Of a stretch of 64,000 nt of DNA, positions 55,001 through 64,000 are shown piece by piece. The notes beneath the pieces were generated by a model. That model was not told where the DNA came from and ran no database searches. It was given only the letters and a program-made list of their open reading frames with translations. Both the position numbers and the translations under genes were made by a program. Origin of the DNA: Salvator merianae (taxonomy: Eukaryota > Chordata > Lepidosauria > Squamata > Teiidae); contig QVOM02000119.1 of the NCBI GenBank assembly GCA_003586115.2, forward strand, positions 46,240,742 through 46,304,741, written 5' to 3'. The stretch's first letter is position 1, and the number at the start of each line of letters is the position of its first letter.

Positions 55001-58000
55001 TACAGCCATGTTTTAAAAACTGTTTGTCCTTTTATGTTACGTCCATGTGACTTAAAAACTTTGAAGCCATAACATTTGGAAGATGCATCTGAAGAGAAGT
55101 TTGCATATCTAAGAGATCCTTTCAGTTGTGTAAGTAAAATGTCAAATTTGAGTGGGCATTGTTTTGTGTTACAAATGCAGTTTGAATCCTCTTCTGGCAT
55201 GCTGCAGGAAGCCTCTTCATCTGTCTCTGTGGTGACCAAGTTTGAGCAAGAAATATCGAACCTCCGTAACACCCTGTATAATCTTCAAAACAAAGAGCAG
55301 ACATTCTCTAAAAGGATGCAGGCTATTGATGTAAATATTCAGAACGTATTAGCTTCTTGGAAGAGAAGTCAGGCTGAAATAGATACAAATACTAGTAGTT
55401 TAAAATCACAAGCAAAGCTTTTGCATAGTGAAGCTACCTCTCAAATCAATGATGTAGATCAAAGGCTAAAATCAGTTGCTGAAAGACTGAAAGACCTCGA
55501 AGACAGTACAGTGAGAAATCTCAAAACGCTAAATAGGCAAGAACAAGATGAACTAACTAAAGTTGAACAACAGCTGCAGTTTGATGCAAAGAGAACTGGA
55601 AAATTAGAAGAACAGCAGAACGATCTGCTAGCTAGAAATAATGTTTTGAGCCAACAGCTTTCAGAGTATGAACCTAAACTGAAAGAAAGTAAGACTCATT
55701 TACCTGCAATTGAGAATGCCATTCATGCTGTTCTTAGAGTATCACGGGAGCTGACAGCTGTAGAGAAGAAAATGGAAGACATGACCATAAAAATGTTACG
55801 TGTGGAAGATGAAACGACGAAAACTGTGTCTGAGATACTGGCTATACAAAAAACTCTTGAAGCTATGCAGTATGAGAATAGCATATTGAAACTGCAAAAC
55901 GAGGTGATGGTTTTAAAAGAAAAAGTTTACAACATTACAGAATCTGCAACAGAAACTGCAGAAGAATATACAGAAAACCACCATACTGTTAATAACTAAA
56001 TATAGTAGTGTTATGGTACTTTAAAAATACTTGCCACTCAGTGTAAAAAATAAGTCTTCTTTGTGTGTGTGTTCCTTAGAAAAAATCATCATATGAGAAC
56101 TTTTGAAATAATAAATGTGTTGCTGACATTTTGTACATTTATTACAGTTTTTTAATAACATGAATACATGCTATTATCTGATTATGGAGATGTTTCCACA
56201 CTGTGCCATGAGGCACCTTTCCCCAAGGCAGGGCACTTATACAGTTGGGGATTTCAAGATAGTCCACTGCAATGCACTCTGTGTGGGGCTGTCTTTGAAA
56301 ACTGTCCAGAGATTGGTGCTAGTTGTAAATGTTGTAGCTAGGCTGCTAACTGGAGTGCTTGGTTATGCCAACATCATTCCATTTCTTAAAGACCTATGCT
56401 GGCTATGAGTTTATTTCTGAGGTCAGTTGAAGTGTTGATATTGACATTTAAAGCTCTAAACAACTTGTGATATGTGATGGATTGCCTCTTTTGTATAGTC
56501 CTGCCTGCCAATTAAGATGATCTATGGAACCCCTCCTAGTGCTTCCTTCATCTCATGAAATTATGGAGTTACCACTAGGGAGAGGGCTTTTTTAGTGGTG
56601 GCTCCCAGGCTCTGGAACAATATTTCTCCAGAGGTATGTAGGCTCATACTTTGGATGTCTTCCAGCGACTCTTGAATTAACACTTATTAAAATCTGGCTT
56701 GTCCTATACCTAGTTATATGTTATGATTTTATTATCTTTATGATTTTACATTCTTTGTTCCTTTGATGAGTTGTTCACCTCATCAAGTCATCTGTAGTTA
56801 TGCAGTATAAAAATTCTAATAAACTAAACTATCCTTGCTGCTGTTCCAGAGGTAAGGGGAGGGCAGTGTAGTTTCCCTCTCTGCTTCCCTCTCCTCTAGT
56901 TGGGTTATTTTATCAGAGTCAGGGTACAGGCAATAAACAATCGTATTCAAAAACCTAATTTTCTGCTAAGGAAATCAGAATATATTGGCGTGTTTTGAAT
57001 AATTTTCCACTAAAAGATGTTATTTTAGGAAAAAAAATGCAATAGTGCTGGTGTGTGTGGGGGGGTGTTATTCAAATGAATGTATAACAAAAACCTAAGT
57101 AGCATTCTGGCACCATTTATCAAAGTAGTAGCAGCATCAGCCAGTTGCAGTAGCTGCTGCACGAGATGCCATCAGCCAGAATGCTGCTTCTGCCCCAAAA
57201 CTCTCCATTCACCTGTCATGCCTGGCAGTCACATTGTGGGCGCATTCTTGGGGGGCACTGGTTTCAGCACAAGAATTTGCAGCCACAGCAACAAGTCATA
57301 TGCAACTTGGTCACTTCATGGCCACTTCAAGAGGTGCTGCCTCCCTTCATACTGTTAAAGGCCGAGCTCTGGGAAGATATTTTGGGGAAATTAGCTTCTG
57401 CCCAGATATTAGACCTTTGTAGGGATCGATATCTTGGTTCTGGTTTTAATAACGCTAAATTGACATAGAAAATGCAAATAAAGGGGAGGTAGTCCTTGAA
57501 AAGAATGGTGCATGTTTATTATAGCCCAGCAAAAAGATTGAAATCCAAAGAAATAGCCATAAACAAAGTAATTTGTTAGAATCAGCCAGTTTCATAGGTA
57601 GGATAGGTAGTTTGGCATTTGGAAAGCAAAAAGAAAAAGGCTTGGCTTCAAACTAAGTAAGAAGACCTGTTTAGTGTGTATAAAAGAGGTAGAAGGGGGG
57701 GGGGAGAGAAAGAGAGAGAGAGTCTGGAAGAAGCTAGCAATGGAGACTAAAGAATGTCCTCAGCACTAAGGGATAACTCTCACCATCTGTAGTCTTCTCC
57801 AGATGAAACTTCATTATGGCAAAAAGGACAATTTGGGGGAAAAGGTGCATGGGTCTCTTGCAGGCAAAAATGCATGAAAAATCAGAGAATGGGATGTAGA
57901 CACGGCTCCACAACCCTTACTCCTTTAGAAGCAAAAACAGCTCTTTTGCCAAGGGGCATAGAGAGAGATATGGAATCCTTCTTTTAGTGAAATCAGCTCA

Positions 58001-61000
58001 AAAAGGGAAAATAAAGGAAACTGCAAGCAGTGAATCAGGCAGCTCCTTGGAAAAATCTGTTCTCTCCCATTTCAGAAGGGAGGTGAAAGTCAGCTCTTAG
58101 TGAAGATAAAAATGGCGCTGAGATGCTTTCTTCTTCTCCTGCTCCATAATGTCTTCTCCTCCGTCCTCAGCTCCTGCTAACTCCTCTCTTCTCCTAACTT
58201 AACTTTCTAATAGAAAAACCTGAACTTTTTATATTCTTTTTCCCAAACAGAAAAAGGAGGAAACTTATTTTAGCAGAGCAAACATGTGCTTTTTCACGTA
58301 GACAGACAGATAACTACTCTGGTTGATTAGCTTAAATGTTGCTATTTGCATTCTTAAAGAGGAGTTCTCAAGGTGCAAGTTTGAACAATGGACTAGTTGA
58401 TGGCCAGATAGTTGCCCAACCTTTTGTTAACTATTAATGCATAATTTCCTGAGCTTCTCTGAGCAGCCAGGTTAACTTATTCAAGAGATAAGCAGAGAAA
58501 ATCTGGTTTCTACAGAGTCCAGGGATTCTGGTCAGATTCTGTATTTATAGTTATATTTCATAAGGTCCATATCCATTTGCATATAATAATGTCTCATGGC
58601 TACAATACTGACATCCTCCAAGTTTCCCAGCCTTATCTGCAGCTTGCCTGCCAAGCACAGCAAGTAAACAGAGTATGTTAGAGGTGACAGTGACATCCTT
58701 AGAGGCAGAGAATACTGGAATAGTTATAATTGCAGAAAGCAATCATGAATGCATGATGATAACAATGTGCAAGCACTCCAGAAGATGTCCTTAAGCAGAA
58801 AGCCCCCTTTCTCAATCGTGATAGTTAATAAAGTCTCTTCTACACGTTTCTTATGACTTTTGGTTTCTTTAAATACCTGGACTAAATTCAGGTTTGTGAA
58901 ATCCATTTTTTTCTCAACAGGCTTCTCCAAATTTGTGCCTCCCAGATGTTTTGAATTAACTTTTGCAATCCTAAGTTAGCACTATTGTCTGCTGCTAGTA
59001 AAAATTAGTCCAAAACAGCTGGCTGGCATAAGTTTGGCAAAGGTTGTTACAGTTTCTACAGTTGTTAGGTTGCTAGGTTTCTACAGTTATCACAAAAAGC
59101 AATATGATAATCTAAGTACAGTCAAGAAATACCTTGGTAAGCCCTACACTTAGAGGACTAAAGATGAAGTGTAAAATTTACATCAAATATGAAAAGAGTA
59201 CTACATATATATGTATATATAACATTCAAGAGTGTGTAGAACAAATTAGCAGAAAATACAATAGAGCAATACAAAAATACATTCTTAATTAAAAACAGAA
59301 AATTCAAAAATGAAAATGAAAAAAGAGAAAAAAGTCCAGAAAATGCTTATCTCATGGGAAATTGTAAAATAGATAAGGAAGTTCTGAGTATCCACTTTCT
59401 TTTAAAACAGCAGTTACACAGTAGTCTAGTTTTGATGTCATGTTTTAGAGAAGAGGAAGTAGCAGCAACACTGATTTGTTATTATGTGTTGGGGTTGCAC
59501 AATCTATCAGATGTAACATCTGGAATTTGGGCCCAAGGTATGTTTAAAAAATTCAGCTACCTCCTCTTGCTTCTTTTTGCAGTGGTAGTATTGTTATTTT
59601 ATCCATTCTGATTTCTTCCAAACATTTCTTGAATTTTTTGATATTGCACATAGCATGCTAATAGCTACTAGAATTACTGGGTATTTTTACTCTGTAGATC
59701 AGCTTATGCTGTGTTGTTCTCCAGCTCTTTCCCTTGAATTCTGCTGTTTGCTAGGATATTATTTGTAACATTGTCTCCACCAGAATAATATCTGAATTTT
59801 AAAATTCCATAATATTTTAAGATCACTATCTTCAACCATTTTTCTGGAGTTAATGTTTCCACCAGTTGATTTTTCTTCAAGTTGCAGTGTAATATTGCTG
59901 CAACTTTATGATGACATTTCTTAAATTTAGATGGTGCACTCTTACTACTCTTACTTCTTGCTAATGAAGTGTTCTGTCATTTCCTCTTTTTCTTTGCACA
60001 ATCTGACCTTGTTACCATGTGTGATCTTCTCAGATTTTGCTTTCATGGGATTCATTTGTTGGGCCTGTTCTTTGGCTGCACAAAATTGGTCTTTTGTTTT
60101 TTTTATTATACCATTCTGCAGCCATTTCCAGTTCTTATTTTATTCTTTTTATGTACTGATCATGCAGTTCTTTCCAGTTGAGTTTTCGTTATTTCCTTTC
60201 TATAAGAATCTTTTGTTGCATTCATTAAGATGCCTTGTATGCATATATTTATTAGCATTTTTTCTTTGATATAATTACCTAAACCTCTTCACTCTTCTGT
60301 TTTACTTGAAATAATCATTGATATAACATGATAGGCAGAGCCACCCAACATCACTTCTAGGATGTAATGTTTATTTGCTGCTGTTATCTTTTAGGTTTTT
60401 TGATTCAGTCTAATTTGCTTGAGCCCAGTCAGCTATTCCTGTACTAAACCAAATCACTGATATAAATAAATAAGTAATGACAATGCTTGGTTACCTGTTT
60501 GAACCCATCACTTAGTAATCAAATAGATCTTTGCTTTATAGTACCTGATAGTCAGTTCTTCTAACGTTTAATATACCACATAACCATTTTCGTCTATCTC
60601 TTAAGCTTGTTTTAACAAAGTCTTTCATTTTAGATACACAGGGAATTAGATCCTGTATATTTTACTCTACCTATGTGTAACTTTGTAGTTGGCACATCCC
60701 CAACTTCTGAGGAGACAAAAGATGACGATTTCCCCAAAAGGTTTGAAGGCCTGCTGTTCAGCACTAAGGTATACTGAGGGGAGAAGTACTGTGTGCACTC
60801 AACAGCCTGGTGAATTAAATTCAAGGCCTTCTAAAGAGCCACCTTCAAGTTTGCAGGGGGAAAAAAGGATTCCTTGCCTCTCATATTGTTGTCTTATTTT
60901 ATATATTTTTTATGAAAAAAACATTTTCCTAAGTTCTTTGGTTTTATTTTATCATACGAGATGAGGGAACTTGCCTGCTGAAGGTCAAAACACATTTCCC

Positions 61001-61966
61001 ACCTCATTGGAAACGATAATCTAGTAAGTGTTTCAGTGCTACATTTAATGTACAAAAGAACAAATATCGGGAAGATCTGTACTCCACCCTCTCATTGTGT
61101 GCTTAAGTGAAAAGCCACAAAATGTTTAATAACTGCACTAGTTTGTTAATTTTTCTGGGCAGTTGATGCAAATAAAATGTGTGTTTCTCAGGAGATTTCT
61201 TTTTTCTTAGTGTGAGATAACATTGAGTGTAATGGAACAACTGGAAGATCTTCCTGGAACGTCTCTAATGAAGCAGCTGCAAGAAGAGATGAGTGCCATG
61301 AAGATTTGGTCCAACCAGTTAATGCAAGAAAAGGAGAAACTGCAGCAGAACTTAACATCCCTGTTTGAAGCTGTTACTAGATATGAAGAAAGCACAGCTT
61401 CTGTATCAAAGGACTTCCTTGCAAAGATTGCAGCTGTGAAAACTGATATTAGACGCATTTCAGGTCTTGAAGCAGACGTGACCTTACTGGGAGGGAATCT
61501 AAATACTCTTGAAGATAAACTAGCCAAAGCTGAGAAAACTACAGTACAAAATATCAGCAATCTTCTTACAGACAGTATTGACAGGACTACAAAGCTACGA
61601 AGTTCTGCTTCTGAAAATAGCAGACAAATAGATTATATTAAAGCCAAGCTATCTGAGCTCAATGTTAATTTTAATAAGCAATCAAATAAGGTTTTAGATT
61701 TAGAAAGTGATAGAGCTAAAGTTCTGACAACTGTAGCCTTTGCAAATGACTTAAAACCTAAAGTGCATAACTTAAGGAAGGATTTGGCACATCTACAACC
61801 AATGTTAGATGAACTAACATTAAGAATGGGAAGACTGTTTGAGGAATTAATGGAAAGGCAGAAAGAAACTGCTTTTTTAAATAAGAAGCTCTCCAATTTA
61901 ACTTCAGTTCAGGCTGAAATTAAGGCTGTGAATGATGAGTTAACTAAGATTTCAGATTTGAACTAG
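51905..61966 (+). CDS. IKBIP: IKBIP gene (IKK-beta-interacting protein), complete, two alternative last exons
   Basis: The product is a type II-like ER membrane protein with a long coiled coil. In mammals it binds IKK-beta and promotes apoptosis. Two common exons encode 96 residues: a charged N-terminus, a hydrophobic membrane segment (about residues 44-62, SSFLSLLACIGLAWFLF) and the start of a coiled coil. They can splice in phase 0 to 55181-55999 (368-residue protein) or to 61211-61966 (347 residues). Both correspond to known human isoforms. All splice signals and frames are intact. The gene diverges from APAF1 across a CpG-rich promoter, as in mammals. Confidence 0.95.
53409..53615. mobile_element. 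Palindromic MITE, family copy C (207 bp)
   Basis: It has the same architecture as copies A and B: left GGGCCTAGTTACATTTAAG and TTTTAATCCAC, right inverse ending GTGTAACTGGGTCC. The CTCTAACCC/GGGTTAGATA centre forms the hairpin loop region. It lies in IKBIP intron 1. The rest of that intron (52075-54538) holds no recognised gene. Confidence 0.75.
54539..54656 (+). CDS. IKBIP: IKBIP exon 2 (residues 57-96)
   Basis: It completes the split codon and encodes FLFHQSVQLTAIEKKYHLLK, then QEAEKLQDLENKIKLMSEK, the start of the coiled coil. Human has the equivalent KFAKVENQYQLLKLETNEFQ stretch. Acceptor is CTCAG and donor GTAATT. It ends in phase 0, so either last exon can follow without a frame change. 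Confidence 0.95.
55181..55999 (+). CDS. IKBIP: IKBIP alternative terminal exon, proximal (272 residues)
   Basis: The acceptor AAATGCAG ends at 55180 and the frame FESSSGMLQEASSSVSVVTK runs to the TAA at 55997. It is almost entirely heptad-rich coiled coil, including ERLKDLEDST, NRQEQDELTKVEQQL and EYEPKLKESKTHLPAIENAI, matching the human isoform with this exon. The open frame extends upstream of the acceptor, but that part does not resemble the family. A poly(A) signal follows at 56110. Confidence 0.94.
   Translation, partial: FESSSGMLQEASSSVSVVTKFEQEISNLRNTLYNLQNKEQTFSKRMQAIDVNIQNVLASWKRSQAEIDTNTSSLKSQAKLLHSEATSQINDVDQRLKSVAERLKDLEDSTVRNLKTLNRQEQDELTKVEQQLQFDAKRTGKLEEQQNDLLARNNVLSQQLSEYEPKLKESKTHLPAIENAIHAVLRVSRELTAVEKKMEDMTIKMLRVEDETTKTVSEILAIQKTLEAMQYENSILKLQNEVMVLKEKVYNITESATETAEEYTENHHTVNN
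56110..56115 (+). terminator. IKBIP: Poly(A) signal AATAAA for the proximal IKBIP isoform
   Basis: AATAAA lies 111 bases after the stop codon at 55999 and is followed by a T-rich stretch. It would let the proximal isoform end here, before the distal exon is transcribed. Confidence 0.6.
56240..56835 (+). mobile_element. L2-type LINE 3' fragment (copy C)
   Basis: The segments LRPLLRMPTSFHFLKTYAGY-like relic, FKALNNL-like (TTTAAAGCTCTAAACAACTT) and TGGTGGCTCCCAGGCTCTGG, with the 3' end GCAGTATAAAAATTCTAATA, match the family at 6080-6550. It is heavily decayed. It lies in the alternative IKBIP intron. Confidence 0.6.
56840..59430. other. IKBIP alternative intron, no recognised element
   Basis: It holds a G-run and (GA)n tract at 57698-57722 and several short open frames without family resemblance. 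Nothing recognised as gene or transposon. Confidence 0.35.
57698..57722. repeat. G-run plus (GA)n microsatellite
   Basis: About ten G bases are followed by AGAGAAAGAGAGAGAGAG in the IKBIP intron. Confidence 0.8.
59440..60480 (-). mobile_element. R4/Dong-type LINE C-terminal relic
   Basis: On the minus strand, broken frames read GIADWAQAN, then LHPRSDVGWLCL, resembling the R4 phrase with RKTRKLLT and HHPRADVDRLYL. Further on are KELHDQYIKRI, FCAAKEQAQQMNPMKAKSEK and a relic of the ETIQHIISGC domain. Order and spacing fit R4-type elements. It is heavily decayed with many stops. Confidence 0.5.
61211..61966 (+). CDS. IKBIP: IKBIP alternative terminal exon, distal (251 residues)
   Basis: A long pyrimidine tract and CTTAG precede 61211. 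The frame CEITLSVMEQLEDLPGTSLM continues through KTDIRRISGLEADVTLLGGN, DSIDRTTKLRSSASENSRQI and FANDLKPKVHNL to SDLN and TAG. These segments match human KTDIRRISGLVTDV, SSIDRTATLRKTASENSQRI and FANDLKPKVYNL, and human also ends ISDMN. This is the other mammalian isoform tail, again mostly coiled coil. Confidence 0.95.
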   Translation, partial: CEITLSVMEQLEDLPGTSLMKQLQEEMSAMKIWSNQLMQEKEKLQQNLTSLFEAVTRYEESTASVSKDFLAKIAAVKTDIRRISGLEADVTLLGGNLNTLEDKLAKAEKTTVQNISNLLTDSIDRTTKLRSSASENSRQIDYIKAKLSELNVNFNKQSNKVLDLESDRAKVLTTVAFANDLKPKVHNLRKDLAHLQPMLDELTLRMGRLFEELMERQKETAFLNKKLSNLTSVQAEIKAVNDELTKISDLN

Positions 61967-64000
61967 TTATTCTATGATGCATTGCTTCAATTCTTGGAGT
62001 GCTTGGGGCATAGTATTTGGTAGGAGGTGGCATATGCTTGAAAATGTCATTCCAGACATAGTAAAGGCCAAGAAATTCTTGTGCATATTTACTCAGTCCT
62101 ATTATGTTCATTGGGTCTTACTTAGCATTTATTATTCCAGTCTTGGAGAATGTTTTCATATTTATATCACTTAGAGCCTCATTAAATTGGGTATCTTAAG
62201 TTTCCTATTGAATTCTGTTTTGATCTTTATGCAAAATGTAAGTGGACTTGTATTGATTAAACTTTGAAAGAAATCTAAAAACATTTTAAATGCATAAGAT
62301 CAGCAGGAAATTAGTTCCAGAACTATGAAAAACAATTACCTCATCCTCTTCGCCAGTCTAAAGCTTACTGCAGAGTTATAAGCCCCTTCGGAAGCGTGTG
62401 GAAAATGACAAAAGGTATTTTCTCTTAGTGAGAGACTTGTATTTTGTAAATATTAATCAGTATCCAAGATATATGGCATTTTAAAAAATATTTCTACATT
62501 GCTATGCATCAAAGTTGAAACCAAGTAGTGTACTGTTTAGGCTTTAAGAAAAAAATGTTTTTTTCAGGGATATGAGTCCACATTGAACAGCAGATCAATA
62601 GTGGAATTACCTGTGGAACACTGTGTACTAACTACCTTTGCTGTCACATCTCAAATCCACCAGTAGAAAAGACCCAGAGAAGGAACTACAGTGATCAAAT
62701 ACTGTGCGAAGTGTTTGCTTTAAAAAAAATAAACCTCAGGTGTGATTTTGGAAAAGAATGGACTATTTTTGGCAGGAATTCAGCAGAGAAAATACTTAAA
62801 TTGACTCACGCAGTAAGGTGTGATAAAGCTAAGTGACATGACTTATAAACCATGATAACTAAATGGAGCATTCTTATTAAGAAGGGACATGTTGCTACAT
62901 ACTAACTGGAGAAGCTTATCTTCATGTCCTGCATGTGACCTTCCTAGAATCACATGCCTGGCTGCTCTGAGAAACAGGAATACATTTGGATCTCCAAGTT
63001 GGTTCACATAAGGACTACCACATCATCTGTTTTTAGTGCCATCTAAATGCTTTTTTCTTAACCCTCATTGCTGCTTTTGCTTTTCCTGAGCTGCCTTAAC
63101 GATGGCTGAACCCCCTGCACATACCTAGTACTAAGTTCAATGTGCAGTGCACTTTCATAAGCATTTACAAAATATATGTATATGGGAGAGAATAGTCCAT
63201 ACAGCTACTGAATCAGAAACATTGTTGGGTGCCAATGAGCTGGAGCTGATTCCAACTATATTATAAAACAAAGGGGCTATTAAGGGAGACCAACTGACTG
63301 CTTCACACACAGATCCAAATAAAAGGATCCCTCCCCGTAAAAACAGCATACAATAAGAGACTAACCAATTAGTCTTTTTCTGATAATGTAACCTGTTAGT
63401 GGGTGGAAAGTACACGGGAGGATAATGGTACACAAGATGCCCACAAAATTTCTAAGCCCCTCACTACACTGCACGTGAGAAAGAAGCAGAAGGGGTTGTG
63501 CCCATCTTAACTCTTAAAAGTAATAAAATTGCATATAGGTCAAAAACATATTTATTCATAGTCTGTTACTGGTTTCATCTAGCCATGTGTTAATGCTGCC
63601 TACTCTTTCGGTAAATACAGGCAAATTTGAAAGCCAAGTCAATCACAGTTGTTCCTTCTATGCATGTATATCTACCTGAACAATAGATATAAAGCAGCAT
63701 TAATGCCAAACTATTTAGAAGTGGGCAAAATCTGCATGTGTCTTAATTTCTCCCCTTTTAATGTTCAGTCAATCCTACACTAAAAACTGGATTTCAAAAG
63801 ATGATCAGCTTTCTTACTGTCATAAAACTCTTTTCTCCAAAGGCTGAAAATACCAGTCTCAAATCATTTTACTAGTTTATTTTGATGAATAGGGACAGCA
63901 AAGTGCCAGCAAGTAAGTTTTTATTCTACATTTCCATGTGTATAAAGTCTTGTGATGTTTTGCTAACCAGCCACTCAAGTCCATTATACATCTACTGAGA
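61967..64000. other. IKBIP 3' UTR and flanking sequence
   Basis: The beginning is the distal IKBIP 3' UTR. In mammals SLC25A3 lies beyond IKBIP, but I found none of its coding sequence before the window ends. No other gene or transposon was recognised. Confidence 0.5.
62728..62733 (+). terminator. IKBIP: Candidate poly(A) signal for the distal IKBIP isoform
   Basis: AATAAA follows an A-run 0.76 kb after the stop at 61966. Another AATAAA lies at 63522-63527. Which one is used cannot be decided from sequence alone. Confidence 0.35.

Noticed and set aside
55076..55180. Upstream extension of the proximal IKBIP last exon (MEDASEEKFAY...)
   Set aside because: It lies before a clear AAATGCAG acceptor, does not resemble IKBIP, and the spliced junction at 55181 gives the family sequence.
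63155..63433. Minus-strand open frame as the 3' end of SLC25A3
   Set aside because: The syntenic neighbour was expected on this strand, but the translation does not resemble the SLC25A3 carrier.
1..64000. CRISPR arrays, bacterial operons, phage or tRNA/rRNA genes
   Set aside because: The window is intron-rich vertebrate DNA. No regularly spaced short direct repeats, ribosome-binding sites or RNA-gene signatures were seen.

Overview
The window is vertebrate nuclear DNA, most likely from a squamate reptile. It holds a spliced, AT-rich, intron-dominated locus. The repeat fauna is squamate-like: BovB, CR1, L2-type, R4-type and L1-type LINE fragments, Tc1/mariner and hAT-type DNA elements, and many small palindromic elements. 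The species call is an inference from the repeats and from gene order; no species-specific marker was identified.

Two genes are arranged head to head. APAF1 (apoptotic protease-activating factor 1) runs on the minus strand from about 50.9 kb down to position 176, where the window cuts it off. Seventeen coding exons are present: the CARD exons (40450-40587, 38297-38486), the NB-ARC/helical exons (36489-36686 down to 20901-21085) and the first WD40-repeat exons (19090 down to 176). Together they encode 864 residues of a protein that is about 1250 residues long in human. Reading frame and splice phases are intact throughout, and the P-loop lysine and Walker B aspartates fall at the human residue numbers (K160, D243/D244). 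IKBIP (IKK-beta-interacting protein, IKIP) runs on the plus strand from 51905. It has two common exons and two alternative terminal exons (55181-55999 and 61211-61966), predicting proteins of 368 and 347 residues. A CpG-rich region at about 50.6-51.5 kb lies between the genes and is the expected shared bidirectional promoter. Both products act in cell death in mammals, and the shared promoter is known there.

Everything else is intron, intergenic sequence and transposon remains. About 1-10.9 kb: palindromic elements, BovB, a minisatellite, L2-type and L1-type fragments. 13.9-15.5 and 18.2-18.7 kb: CR1. 25-27.4 kb: a foldback, a tandem duplication and a 79-bp mariner-type mini-element. 33.2-34.2 kb: BovB. 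35.1-35.9 kb: a Tc1-like transposase relic. 41.7-43.6 kb: a full-length Tc1-type element with about 145-bp terminal repeats, itself interrupted by a 352-bp GC-rich foldback element. 44.6-47.3 kb: an L2-type fragment, a probable retroviral LTR, and CR1 carrying a hAT-type MITE. 56.2-60.5 kb: L2-type and R4-type LINE fragments inside the alternative IKBIP intron.

The most unexpected signal is an open frame with good protein character but no ATG (50477-50890, minus strand). It sits where APAF1's noncoding first exon should be and ends four bases before a good splice donor. I do not recognise its product. No prokaryotic-type system, CRISPR array or RNA gene was found.
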